A DNA stretch of 64,000 bases from Xenorhabdus lircayensis (GTDB lineage Bacteria > Pseudomonadota > Gammaproteobacteria > Enterobacterales > Enterobacteriaceae), in assembly GCF_016306625.1 (NCBI RefSeq), contig NZ_JACOII010000022.1, forward strand, positions 62,001 to 126,000, given 5' to 3'. A program made the translations under genes and the position numbers. Below, piece by piece: positions 1-8,765 of this stretch (position 1 is its first letter; the number at the start of each line of letters is the position of its first letter). The notes beneath the pieces are model-generated. The model did no database searches, was not told the origin of the DNA, and worked only from the letters and a program-made list of their open reading frames with translations.

Positions 1-181
1 ATCTGGTACTGCAGAGGTAATAAGAGGTTCGGAACTATTGCGCCTTACTAAAAATCAATCAATTTATATACCAGCAGGAGAGGCTCATTCTTTGAAGAAC
101 TCTGGACAAGTAAACCTTGAAGTTATTGAAATACAATCTGGTGATTACATTAGCGATATAGATATTATACGTTTACTATAA
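1..181 (+). CDS. manC: Mannose-1-phosphate guanylyltransferase, C-terminal end only
   Basis: This is an open frame from the left edge of the window to a TAA at 179-181. The readable residues (SGTAEVIRGSEL, YIPAGEAHSLKN, LEVIEIQSGDYI) are the cupin-like C-terminal tail typical of ManC/CpsB type II mannose-1-phosphate guanylyltransferases. These enzymes make GDP-mannose from mannose-1-phosphate and GTP for O-antigen synthesis. manB follows after about 40 bp, so the two probably form one GDP-mannose operon. Only the last 60 or so residues are visible, so the catalytic nucleotidyltransferase domain cannot be checked. Confidence 0.8.
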   Translation, partial: SGTAEVIRGSELLRLTKNQSIYIPAGEAHSLKNSGQVNLEVIEIQSGDYISDIDIIRLL

Positions 182-222
182 AGAAATTATAAATTATATT
201 AATTAATGGTTATGAGGGATTG

Positions 223-1590
223 ATGAAAGATAAACTCAATTGCTTTAAGGCTTATGATATTCGAGGTCAATTAGGTCAAGAACTAAATGAAGATATAGCC
301 TATCGTATTGGGCGTGCCTATAGTGAATTTATTAAACCTAAATCTGTTGTTGTTGGACATGACTCACGCCTTACTAGTGAAAAACTTAAATTAGCTTTAA
401 GCCGAGGTTTACAAGATTCTGGCACTGATGTGCTTGATATAGGACTTGCAGGTACAGAGGAAATTTATTTTGCAACTTTTTTTCTAGGTATTTGTGGTGG
501 GATTGAAGTCACAGCTAGCCATAACCCTATTAATTATAATGGTATGAAATTAGTTAGAGAAGACGCAAAACCAATTAGTAGAGATTCCGGATTGAAAGAA
601 ATTCAATCTCTGGCAGAAATAAATAACTTTCCTAAAATTAATAATTCGCATCGAGGTGATTATAAAAAAATCTCTATTTTAGAAAGTTATATAGACCATA
701 TTCTAAATTATATTGACTTAAAGAAACTGAAACCTTTAAGACTTGTCATTAATAGTGGAAATGGAACAGCGGGTCATGTTATTGATGCTATAGAATATCG
801 TTTTAAAGCACTAAATATCCCTGTTGAATTCATAAAAATACATCATGAATCTGATGGAACTTTTCCTAATGGAATTCCTAACCCATTATTACCAGAATGT
901 CGAAAAGATACGTCTGAAGCTGTTATAACACATAATGCTGATATAGGCATTGCATTCGATGGAGATTTTGATCGTTGTTTCTTCTTTGATGAGAGAGGTA
1001 ACTTTATCGAAGGTTATTATATAGTAGGATTATTAGCTGAGGCGTTTTTGAAGAATAACCCAGGGCAAAAAATTATTCATGATCCTCGCCTCACTTGGAA
1101 TACTATAGATATAGTTACCTTATCTGATGGAATACCTATTATTTCCAAAGCAGGGCATTCTTTTATTAAAGAAAAAATGCGAAAAGAAAATGCTATTTAT
1201 GGTGGTGAGATGAGTGCTCATCATTATTTCAGAGATTTTTCTTATTGTGATAGCGGTATGATTCCATGGTTATTAATAATAGAATTAGTTTCTATTAAAA
1301 AAATAAAACTTAGCCAATTGGTAAAGGAGCGCATTAATAAATACCCTTCATCTGGGGAAATAAATAAAAAATCTTTCTCCCCAGATGAAACAATTAATAA
1401 TATTTTAAACATTTACCAGAAAGATGCCGTTGTTGATTATACTGATGGCATTAGCCTAGAGTTTTATGATTGGCGATTTAATTTAAGAATATCTAATACT
1501 GAGCCAGTTATTCGATTGAATGTCGAATCCAAAGGAGATTTTGAGTTAATGAAAAACAAGACAAAAGAAATTTTAGCGCTATTACCTTAA
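223..1590 (+). CDS. manB: Phosphomannomutase / phosphoglucomutase (ManB/CpsG)
   Basis: The enzyme converts mannose-6-phosphate to mannose-1-phosphate in the cytoplasm, feeding ManC for GDP-mannose. The 455-residue protein has normal family length. The N-terminal FKAYDIRG motif, the phosphoserine loop TASHNP (residues 97-102, Ser99), the metal loop DGDFDR (from residue 246) and the sugar-binding loop GGEMSAHH (from residue 327) are all present. ATG 223 is preferred over the in-frame TTG at 220 because GAGGG (214-218) lies at good spacing. The gene is AT-rich compared with the backbone further right, as is usual for O-antigen genes. It lies directly downstream of manC. Confidence 0.93.
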   Translation: MKDKLNCFKAYDIRGQLGQELNEDIAYRIGRAYSEFIKPKSVVVGHDSRLTSEKLKLALSRGLQDSGTDVLDIGLAGTEEIYFATFFLGICGGIEVTASHNPINYNGMKLVREDAKPISRDSGLKEIQSLAEINNFPKINNSHRGDYKKISILESYIDHILNYIDLKKLKPLRLVINSGNGTAGHVIDAIEYRFKALNIPVEFIKIHHESDGTFPNGIPNPLLPECRKDTSEAVITHNADIGIAFDGDFDRCFFFDERGNFIEGYYIVGLLAEAFLKNNPGQKIIHDPRLTWNTIDIVTLSDGIPIISKAGHSFIKEKMRKENAIYGGEMSAHHYFRDFSYCDSGMIPWLLIIELVSIKKIKLSQLVKERINKYPSSGEINKKSFSPDETINNILNIYQKDAVVDYTDGISLEFYDWRFNLRISNTEPVIRLNVESKGDFELMKNKTKEILALLP

Positions 1591-1693
1591 TATAGGATAT
1601 TCAAACGAAAACCATTAAATTAGATATTTATTATTAGAAAAATAAAATTAGATAATACCAATACTGTCAATCAATAATAAAAAGGTGATATTT

Positions 1694-2647
1694 ATGATCA
1701 TAATAATAGGAGGGTCTGGATTTATTGGTTCCAGACTATGCTCCATTTTAAAACAAGAAAAAATCCCATTCAAAATTGTTGATAAGAAAAAAAGCAAAGC
1801 ATTTCTTAATAATTGGGAGTATGGCGATGTTACAAAACCAGAAACATTATTAAAACCACTAGAAAATTCTTCCATTATAATAAATTTAGCTGCTGAACAT
1901 AAAGACAATGTTAACCCAATTAGTCTTTATTATGATGTAAATGTTCAAGGTGCTAAAAACGTATGTGAAATTGCCGAACAACTAAATATAAAACATATTG
2001 TTTTCACCTCATCTGTCGCAGTATATGGCTTCGTACAGAAAGAAACAGGCGAAGATGGCTCTTTTAATGCTTTTAATGACTATGGAAAATCTAAGTTAAA
2101 AGCAGAATATGTATACGATGCTTGGCAAGCAAAAGAAACCGATAGAACATTAGTAACCATCCGTCCTACCGTCATCTTTGGTGAAAATAATAGAGGCAAT
2201 GTCTATAACCTATTCAAGCAAATAGCTTCTGGACGTTTCTTAATGATAGGTTCAGGTAATAACAAAAAATCTATGGCATACGTTGAAAATGTTGCGGCCT
2301 TCCTAAAATTCGCAACAACTTTTAGTACAGGACGCCATGTTTTCAATTATGTAGATAAACCTGACTTTACTATGAATGAATTAACAGATGTTATTTGTAA
2401 TTCATTAGGGAAAACGAAATCTAATTTCCGAATTCCATATACAATAGGGATCTTAGGTGGTTATTGCTTTGATATTTTATCTAAAGTAATAAAAAAAGAA
2501 TTTCCAATCAGTAGTATTAGAGTGAAAAAATTCTGTGCTCGTACACAATTTAAATCTGATACTATGGCTCAAACAGGATTCGTACCTCCAGTCACACTCG
2601 AACAAGGTATTGCTAACACAGTACAAACCGAATTTAAGCACCTATAA
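1694..2647 (+). CDS. NAD(P)-dependent sugar-nucleotide epimerase/reductase (extended SDR)
   Basis: This is a Rossmann-fold extended short-chain dehydrogenase of 317 residues. The N-terminal nucleotide loop is GGSGFIGS (residues 6-13), and the catalytic Tyr/Lys pair is in YGKSK (Tyr130). The family includes UDP-hexose 4-epimerases and 4-keto-6-deoxy-sugar reductases such as WbpV. The position as last gene of the O-antigen cluster suggests it prepares a nucleotide sugar, but the substrate cannot be read from the sequence. ATG 1694 is chosen over GTG 1685 because AAGG (1682-1685) then acts as the ribosome binding site. Base composition is AT-rich like manB. Confidence 0.8.
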   Translation: MIIIIGGSGFIGSRLCSILKQEKIPFKIVDKKKSKAFLNNWEYGDVTKPETLLKPLENSSIIINLAAEHKDNVNPISLYYDVNVQGAKNVCEIAEQLNIKHIVFTSSVAVYGFVQKETGEDGSFNAFNDYGKSKLKAEYVYDAWQAKETDRTLVTIRPTVIFGENNRGNVYNLFKQIASGRFLMIGSGNNKKSMAYVENVAAFLKFATTFSTGRHVFNYVDKPDFTMNELTDVICNSLGKTKSNFRIPYTIGILGGYCFDILSKVIKKEFPISSIRVKKFCARTQFKSDTMAQTGFVPPVTLEQGIANTVQTEFKHL

Positions 2648-2726
2648 TTTTTTATACTCCCTATTTTTGCTTTTTTCATTTTAGAATTCAAACCAGCAAC
2701 CATAACTCCCTTAATTGGGAAATACC

Positions 2727-3230
2727 ATGCTAAACATCGTCCTATTTGAACCAGAAATCCCGCCTAACACGGGCAACATTATCCGCCTTTGTGCCAACAC
2801 TGGCTGTCAGCTTCATCTCATTCAACCGTTAGGTTTCACATGGGATGACAAACGCCTGCGTCGTGCAGGGTTGGATTACCATGAGTTCGCCAATATCAAG
2901 CAGCACCATGATTACAACGCATTCTTGGAAAGTGAAGGCCTTAGTCCGGTCAATTCACAATCCCCTTCTGGAGCACGTTTGTTTGCTTTAACAACAAAAG
3001 GCACTCCGGCACACAGTAATGTGGGTTATCGTGATGGTGATTACCTAATGTTCGGCCCGGAAACCCGTGAGTTGCCGTCTTATGTGTTAGATAACATGCC
3101 GCCTGAGCAGAAAATCAGGATCCCCATGCTACCGGACAGCCGCAGCATGAACCTATCCAATTCCGTTTCGGTAGTTGTGTCCGAAGCATAGCGGCAACTG
3201 GGTTACCCAGGGTCGTTATTGTGGGATTAA
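2727..3230 (+). pseudogene. trmL: Decayed upstream copy of trmL (tRNA 2'-O-methyltransferase)
   Basis: This copy is homologous over its whole length to the intact trmL at 7329-7832, with several dozen mostly silent differences. It carries a TAG (3189-3191) where the intact gene has TGG in EAWRQLG, so the last 13 residues of the knotted SPOUT fold are lost. The rest of the 3' end is still readable out to a TAA at 3228. The SAM-binding motif GPETRGLP is changed to GPETRELP, and the intact copy's VVVFEA reads VVVSEA here. It keeps what looks like the native upstream region behind the O-antigen cluster. It is probably the original or an older allele, released from selection by the second copy. 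Confidence 0.85.
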
Positions 3231-3330
3231 TACGTAATATTATGTGAGGATTGCTTCAGGAAAGGAGCTAAAGTGCCTGAGGCATGATCAAAATTTTTGT
3301 CAAGAAAAAAAATAGTGGAGACCCTCAGGC

Positions 3331-3605
3331 ATGTATACTTTAGAAGAACATTATTGCAACGTCGATGATTTTTGCCAACAATTTATCCTCTACTGATATC
3401 AACAGATTATCGAAAATGGTTTACTTAAACGTCATCGTTCCTCTTCTCTTTCGCTCAGTGAGGTCATAACCATTATCATTCTCTTTCATATGGGCCATTA
3501 CCGGGACTTCAAAACATTTTATCTTTCCCATGTTCAACAAAATATTGCTGACGCTTTCCCGGAGTTGGTCAGTATTTGGTTATCAATGATTGTGGTGAAC
3601 TTTCC
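3331..3605 (+). mobile_element. Remnant of an IS982-type transposase
   Basis: From ATG 3331 the frame reads MYTLEEHYCNVDDFCQQF, then an in-frame TGA, then QQIIENGLLKRHRSSSLSL and SEVITIIILFHMGHYRDFK. This resembles the N-terminal region of IS982-family transposases. After ELVS the sequence jumps in another frame to LVINDCGEL, a piece that normally lies far downstream, so a large internal deletion is inferred. No terminal inverted repeats or complete DDE triad were found. The remnant lies between the decayed trmL and licD and may mark how the lic module arrived. The family assignment is from memory of the motif pattern only. Confidence 0.6.
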
Positions 3606-3949
3606 ACATAATCGATGCCGCAGGTTTAATAACAAGGAACTTCAGGAATTTTGTTGAAGAGAAATGCCGTTTATCATGCAGCGTAATCGGCTCATCCTGA
3701 GCGTTGGTCAGGCAAGATGAGAAACTAGAAATCAGGGGGAGGCTGTGATGCTGAGAAAAACAAGCCACTTAAATCAATTAGAGGTAATTACCTTGATACT
3801 TACCGCTCTTCCCAAGATATTCCGCAAGGCTATTCATCACTTTTTTAGTATCTCACCCCGAAAAAAGGAAAACGAGCTAGCTTTCCGGATTAATGATAAT
3901 TTTCAAATATTGAATCCTACATCTTTAATTTAGTTAGGTATAAATAGCT
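3606..3949. other. Gene-poor stretch between IS remnant and licD
   Basis: No supported gene is seen here. A 62-codon open frame (3745-3933, plus strand) has no recognisable motif and no clear ribosome binding site. The sequence becomes strongly AT-rich towards licD, and a promoter for licD probably lies here, but no convincing -35/-10 pair could be singled out. Confidence 0.4.
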
Positions 3950-4657
3950 ATGACAATCAAAAAGATAAAAGAACTTTTAAATAAAAACGCTTACATTAGA
4001 TATATTAAATTCATATTACTCCCTGCCATTCTCTCTAATAAGAAAAAGATAAAAAGAAACAAAAGATATCATAAATACAATCTTGCCGCATTATATTCAT
4101 TCCAAGAAGCCATGAATGATATTAATAAAAAATTTTGGCTAGACTGGGGAACTTTACTTGGTGCTGTAAGAGAAAAAGGCTTTATAGAACATGATAATGA
4201 TCTAGATTTTGGTATGTATTTGTCAGATTTCTCAGATGAAATTGAAAAGTCTCTAATTAAAAAAGGATTTGAAAAACTTAAAAAGTTTGAAAAAAATGGC
4301 GACAAAAAAGCTCTTGAGTTTACTTATTCTTTCAAAGGTGTTCAAGTTGATATTTTTTTCTACCAAAAAGAAGGAAACCATATGGTTTGTCATCATTTTG
4401 GTAAATTTGATGAGCCTACAATTAATAGCAATATCAAAGAGGGTACATGTATTACTTTCGAAAACTATTGTCCCCTATTTGAATTAACAGATTTAAAATT
4501 CCAAGGGAGACAATTTTCCATACCAAAAAATATAGTAGAATACTTAACTAATTATTACGGCACTGATTTCATGAAACCAGTGATAGAGACTGAATATATT
4601 CCTGATAAATATTCTTATACCAAACCCATTGGAGTTGGAAAGTACTACTTATATTGA
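3950..4657 (+). CDS. licD: LicD family phosphocholine transferase
   Basis: LicD enzymes transfer phosphocholine from CDP-choline onto sugars of surface glycans at the cytoplasmic side of the membrane. The 235-residue protein contains the family signature WLDWGTLLGAVREKGFIEHD followed by NDLDFGM, in which the acidic residues form the nucleotidyltransferase-like metal site. A second signature (LEFTYSFKGVQVDIFFYQ) lies in the middle of the protein. It is slightly shorter than Haemophilus LicD. The gene is very AT-rich, is preceded by the IS remnant and is followed, after about 140 bp, by licA. The licA, licB and licC neighbours make the phosphocholine role much more likely than for an isolated LicD domain. 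The acceptor sugar is unknown. Confidence 0.82.
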   Translation: MTIKKIKELLNKNAYIRYIKFILLPAILSNKKKIKRNKRYHKYNLAALYSFQEAMNDINKKFWLDWGTLLGAVREKGFIEHDNDLDFGMYLSDFSDEIEKSLIKKGFEKLKKFEKNGDKKALEFTYSFKGVQVDIFFYQKEGNHMVCHHFGKFDEPTINSNIKEGTCITFENYCPLFELTDLKFQGRQFSIPKNIVEYLTNYYGTDFMKPVIETEYIPDKYSYTKPIGVGKYYLY

Positions 4658-4796
4658 TCTTATTCAAATCATCATTGTTATTAAAATTCACTATGTTAGT
4701 TATTTAAATATAAGTAATAAACAAAAAATCATTATTCTGCTTATATTATAAAAATAACATGATATAATCAATGAACTCCTAAAAAAACATATCATT

Positions 4797-5702
4797 TTGG
4801 AATTTTATTGCGTGACTGAAAACACTAAAAATATAAACAGACTGATTGCAAGAATATTTAATTTAGAAAAAAATAAAATAAAAATTTATTTACTCGGAGG
4901 TATGACAAACACTAATTATCTAATAGATATCGATAACAAAGAAATTGTTTTACGGATTCCTGGAAAAGCAACAGAGAATTTTATTGATAGATACAATGAA
5001 AAAATAAATAGTGAACTGGCTTCTTCATTAGGAATTAATGTCAATGTCCTTTATTTTGATTATAATACAGGAATAAAAATAACAGAATTTATAAAAAACT
5101 CATCTCCATTATCACCAAAAACAGCTAGTTCTAAGAAAAATATCTTATTAGTCAGTCATAAATTAAAGGAATTACATCAATCAAACCTAAAATTCAATAA
5201 TTCATTCAATGTATTCGACAAATTCAAACACTATTGGTCTTTACTACAGAATAATTGCATCCCTTACTCTTTTAAATATAAAGAAGAAATAATAAATTTC
5301 TTCTATCAATCTGAGGATATTTTAAATAATTTAGGTATTGAGCTTTGCCCTTGCCACAATGATTTGGTTGCAGAAAATATATTAAAATTTAACGATAATA
5401 TCTACATTATAGATTGGGAGTATTCAGGTATGAATGATCCAATGTTCGATATTGCAGCCTTATTCTTAGAATGTAACTACTCATCAAATGAACAGAGAGA
5501 ATTTCTCTATAACTATTTTGGTGAAAACACACACATTAATTCATTAAAGAAGATATTATTATACCAATTCACTCAAGATGTTCTCTGGACAATATGGACA
5601 GTAGTGAAAGAAGAAAGTGGCGAAAATTTTGGTGACTATGGAGTTAATCGCCTTATACGTGCTTATGAAACAATGCAAAAATACAAATTAAATTATGTCT
5701 AA
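4797..5702 (+). CDS. licA: Choline kinase, LicA type
   Basis: The enzyme phosphorylates choline with ATP, the first step towards CDP-choline. The N-lobe loop LLGGMTNTNYL, the Brenner motif CHNDLVAENIL (His/Asp/Asn catalytic loop) and the metal motif IDWEYSGMNDPMFDIA are all present, in the choline/ethanolamine kinase order. The start is uncertain: TTG 4797 opens the frame, and GTG 4812 is an equally plausible start; neither has a strong ribosome binding site. No tetranucleotide repeat tract is seen at the 5' end, unlike the phase-variable licA of Haemophilus. The stop overlaps the licB start, which points to translational coupling. AT-rich. Confidence 0.85.
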   Translation: MEFYCVTENTKNINRLIARIFNLEKNKIKIYLLGGMTNTNYLIDIDNKEIVLRIPGKATENFIDRYNEKINSELASSLGINVNVLYFDYNTGIKITEFIKNSSPLSPKTASSKKNILLVSHKLKELHQSNLKFNNSFNVFDKFKHYWSLLQNNCIPYSFKYKEEIINFFYQSEDILNNLGIELCPCHNDLVAENILKFNDNIYIIDWEYSGMNDPMFDIAALFLECNYSSNEQREFLYNYFGENTHINSLKKILLYQFTQDVLWTIWTVVKEESGENFGDYGVNRLIRAYETMQKYKLNYV

Positions 5703-6643
5703 TAGTTGCCATAAATTGCCAGAAAATTTCTATGGGTTATTTTCTGGCATATTCTGGGGATTAAGTGGTGTTCTTTTAGCTCTATTATTAAAAGACAATA
5801 CACTGTCCTCCTACTTCATTGTTCCTATAGTTATAGCATTCCTGAATGATTCAATTTCATTCGTATACATGTTTTTCTATCTTTTATACAAAAAAACCAT
5901 AAATATATATTGTATATTTTTAAAAAAATTTAATTATTACTATAGCTGCTATATTTGGTGGGCCTATAGGTATGTCTTTTTATATTCTAGCAATAAAATA
6001 TATTGGCATAGGTTATGCTGCAACTATCTCTGCATTATATCCAGCTATTGGGGCTTTAATATCATTCTTTCTACTCAAAGATAGAATTCATCGAATAGGA
6101 TTGTTAGGCTTACTATTAGCCATAGTGTGTACAATGATTCTAGGTTTTTCAGCCTCAACTCAGATTGTATCTGGATGGATTGGGTTTCTTTTTGCTTTCT
6201 TATGTGCATTGGGCTGGGGTTCTGAAGTTGTAATCAGTTCTTATGGTATGAATAAAGATATACCTTCAGACATTGCCTATTTTATAAGACAACTATCATC
6301 TTCATTGGGCTATCTTATCCTTATCATAGTCTTCATTCATTCTTTTCCTGGCCTAACACACATTTTTTCTGATGTTAAATTATCTGTTTTACTATTTACA
6401 ACTTCTTTAGCTGCCACAATATCCTATCTTTTTTATTATCGTGCTATAGAGAAATTGCTCCCGATAAGAGCCATAGCTTTAAATATAACTTACTCTGTTT
6501 GGGCTGTTCTCTTTGCATATATAATTGTAGGTGAACCCATATCTATAAGTTTATTACTTACATGTGCTGGTGTTTCTTTCGGTTCATTTTTAACAGCAGT
6601 TAATCCTCGTGATATCAAAAAATTAAAATTGGCTCTCAAATGA
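5695..6643 (+). pseudogene. licB: LicB-like choline permease (EamA/DMT fold), frameshifted
   Basis: Two overlapping frames together spell a permease of about 315 residues with roughly ten hydrophobic segments. The first frame starts at ATG 5695 (GLFSGIFWGLSGVLLALLL). The second carries the rest (AAIFGGPIGMSFYILAIKY through ALNITYSVWAVLFAYIIVGE). The frames change at TTTTT-AAAAAAA (5917-5928): with six A residues the protein would read through. LicB proteins import choline for LicA, and the position between licA and licC fits that. The shift may be a true null allele, a phase-off state of a slippery tract, or a sequencing error. The start overlaps licA's stop and the end overlaps licC's start. 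Confidence 0.78.
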
Positions 6644-7335
6644 ATGCAATAATTTTAGCGGCGGGTTTAGGATCCCGATTTAAAGAGTTAACGGTTAATA
6701 ATCATAAGGCACTATTGCCTATTAATGGTATTCCTAATATTGAACGCATTATACAATACTTAACAAACTTTGGAGTAAATGAGATACATATAGTCACTGG
6801 ACATATGTCTCATTTATTCAATTACCTAATAGATAAATATCAGTGTAATTTAATTCATAATCCACACTATGCAGATTACAATAGTATATATTCTTTTAAC
6901 TTAGCTTCTGAATTTTTTAATGACTCTATAGTAATAGATGCAGATGTAGTTTTGTTAGAAAATATCTTCGTTACACTAGAAAAAAGTGCTTATTATGTTA
7001 TTGAAAGACCCAAAAGCCTTGATCAGGAATGGATACCTATATTAAATAATCGTGGCATAATTGAAAGCATGCAAGTCAGTGATGCTGATGCACCTTCTCT
7101 TCTTGGTATATCTTACTGGAATGCTTCTGCATGTGAGCTTATCAAAAAAGAACTTTCTAAATATCTTGATAATGAAACATTAGAAAATAGTAAACTCTAT
7201 TGGGATAATATCCCCATTTCTCTATTCGATAAGATGAATGTTGGTACACACTTGGTAGAAAAAACACACGCAGCAGAAATGGATACTGTTGAAAACTATA
7301 ACTATATATGTAACAACTTACTTAAAACATGCTAA
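6640..7335 (+). CDS. licC: CTP:phosphocholine cytidylyltransferase, LicC type
   Basis: The enzyme makes CDP-choline from phosphocholine and CTP for LicD. The 231-residue protein begins with the nucleotidyltransferase signature [18 protein letters not shown], followed by [17 protein letters not shown], and has an acidic metal motif VIDADVVL near residue 105. The region [19 protein letters not shown] matches the LicC-type substrate-binding segment. Its ATG overlaps the licB stop. The last codons run into trmL: the ATG of trmL (7329) lies inside licC's terminal ACATGC TAA, so the junction with the trmL repeat falls at the very end of licC. AT-rich, like licA and licB. Confidence 0.85.
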   Translation: MNAIILAAGLGSRFKELTVNNHKALLPINGIPNIERIIQYLTNFGVNEIHIVTGHMSHLFNYLIDKYQCNLIHNPHYADYNSIYSFNLASEFFNDSIVIDADVVLLENIFVTLEKSAYYVIERPKSLDQEWIPILNNRGIIESMQVSDADAPSLLGISYWNASACELIKKELSKYLDNETLENSKLYWDNIPISLFDKMNVGTHLVEKTHAAEMDTVENYNYICNNLLKTC

Positions 7336-7832
7336 ACATCGTCCTATTCGAACCAGAAATCCCGCCTAACACAGGCAACATTATCCGCCTTTGTGCCAAC
7401 ACAGGCTGTCAGCTTCATCTCATTCAGCCCTTAGGTTTCACATGGGATGATAAACGCCTACGTCGCGCTGGACTGGATTACCACGAGTTTGCTAACATCA
7501 AACAACACCATGACTACCACGCATTTTTAGAAAGTGAAGGCCTTAGCTCAGTCAATTCGCAATCCCCTTCTGGAGCACGTCTGTTTGCCTTAACGACAAA
7601 GGGCACTCCAGCACACAGTAATGTGAGTTATCGTGATGGTGATTATCTGATGTTCGGGCCGGAAACCCGTGGGTTGCCGTCTTATGTGTTAGATAACATG
7701 CCGCCTGAGCAGAAAATAAGAATCCCCATGCTGCCGGATAGCCGCAGCATGAATCTGTCCAATTCTGTTGCTGTAGTTGTGTTTGAAGCGTGGCGGCAAC
7801 TGGGTTATCCAGGTGCGTTATTGCGGGATTAA
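7329..7832 (+). CDS. trmL: tRNA (cytidine/uridine-34-2'-O)-methyltransferase TrmL, intact copy
   Basis: TrmL methylates the ribose of the wobble base in the two tRNA-Leu isoacceptors. The 167-residue protein matches E. coli TrmL over the whole length, with a small insertion (around SPSGA) in the middle. The SPOUT motifs [21 protein letters not shown] and [15 protein letters not shown] are intact, as is the C-terminal YEAW-type helix, here FEAWRQLG. It lies convergent with cysE, the usual trmL/cysE order in enterobacteria. It shares its coding region, but neither flank, with the broken copy at 2727-3230. Because it overlaps the end of licC, its transcription may now depend on the lic operon. 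Confidence 0.93.
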   Translation: MLNIVLFEPEIPPNTGNIIRLCANTGCQLHLIQPLGFTWDDKRLRRAGLDYHEFANIKQHHDYHAFLESEGLSSVNSQSPSGARLFALTTKGTPAHSNVSYRDGDYLMFGPETRGLPSYVLDNMPPEQKIRIPMLPDSRSMNLSNSVAVVVFEAWRQLGYPGALLRD

Positions 7833-7845
7833 GATTGATAGGTAA

Positions 7846-7872
7846 CATTCAGCGCCTAACCCGCGCTGAATG
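7846..7872. terminator. Hairpin between convergent trmL and cysE
   Basis: A perfect 10-bp stem, CATTCAGCGC (7846-7855) with GCGCTGAATG (7863-7872) and a 7-nt loop, lies between the two convergent stops. No long T tract follows on either strand, so efficient intrinsic termination is uncertain. A second, weaker hairpin with TGATC/GATCA arms lies about 20 bp further right. Confidence 0.5.
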
Positions 7873-7924
7873 TCCTAGCTATTTATTGATCGTAAAAAAG
7901 TGATCATAAAAACGGAACAGGGTT

Positions 7925-8746
7925 TCAAATCCCATCCCCATTCTCAAATCCATTATTGATGCCATTAAAATGCTGATCCATATCCAGTGATGGCTTATCA
8001 CTCTCCGGTTTTCCGACAATCCTGGCCGGTACGCCAGCCACTGTAGTATGAGGTGGAACTGGTCTTAATACAACGGAGCCCGCCCCAATTTTTGCGCCAC
8101 GGCCAATCTCGATATTACCGAGGATTTTGGAGCCCGCACCAATCATTACCCCTTCACGTACTTTCGGATGACGATCGCCTCCCGCTTTGCCCGTACCACC
8201 AAGTGTTACGGATTGCAGAATGGAAACATCATTTTCAACAACCGCCGTCTCGCCAATCACAATGCCGGTTGCGTGGTCGAGCATAATACCGCAGCCAATT
8301 TTCGCGGCAGGATGGATATCGACACCAAAAGAAACCGAGATCTGGTTTTGCAGATAAATCGCCAATGCTTTGCGATCTTGATTCCACAGCCAGTGTGCGA
8401 TGCGGTAGGCCTGTAGTGCATGGAAACCTTTAAGGTAGAGTAGTGGTGTCGAGTATTTGTCTACGGCCGGATCACGCAATCGAACAGCTTTGATGTCACG
8501 AGCTGCCGATTCGATCATCTTAGGGTCACTGCGATAAGCGTCTTCAACAACTTCTCTGACCTCAATCGGAGGCATAATCGGTGTTGCCAGCTTATTTGCC
8601 AGCATATAGCTTAGGGCACTACCAAGATTTCCATGCTTGAGTAGTGTCGCGTGAAAAAAACTGGCTAACATGGGTTCACAATCTGCCAGAGCCCTCGCCT
8701 CGTTTTTTATATTTTTCCAGACTTCGTTCAGTTCTTCTCGCGACAT
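7925..8746 (-). CDS. cysE: Serine O-acetyltransferase
   Basis: CysE acetylates serine with acetyl-CoA, committing it to cysteine synthesis, and is feedback-inhibited by cysteine. The 273-residue protein has the helical N-terminal domain and a left-handed parallel beta-helix built from hexapeptide repeats (about residues 140-245). Catalytic His158 lies in LDHATGIVIGETA. The C-terminal tail ends in GFENGDGI; in the family the extreme C-terminal Ile binds cysteine synthase, and it is present. The gene is the last of the yibN-secB-gpsA-cysE group on this strand, 19 bp behind gpsA. Confidence 0.97.
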   Translation of the reverse strand: MSREELNEVWKNIKNEARALADCEPMLASFFHATLLKHGNLGSALSYMLANKLATPIMPPIEVREVVEDAYRSDPKMIESAARDIKAVRLRDPAVDKYSTPLLYLKGFHALQAYRIAHWLWNQDRKALAIYLQNQISVSFGVDIHPAAKIGCGIMLDHATGIVIGETAVVENDVSILQSVTLGGTGKAGGDRHPKVREGVMIGAGSKILGNIEIGRGAKIGAGSVVLRPVPPHTTVAGVPARIVGKPESDKPSLDMDQHFNGINNGFENGDGI

Positions 8747-8765
8747 ATCAGTTGTCCCATCTTAC

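Noticed and set aside
3745-3933. 62-codon plus-strand frame before licD
   Set aside because: No motif, no ribosome binding site and AT-rich composition; probably a chance frame at the edge of the IS remnant.
5917-5935. Programmed -1 ribosomal frameshift in licB at T-TTA-AAA
   Set aside because: The two licB frames are related by +1 (or -2), not -1, so the slippery heptamer would give the wrong frame; mutation or tract-length variation is more likely.
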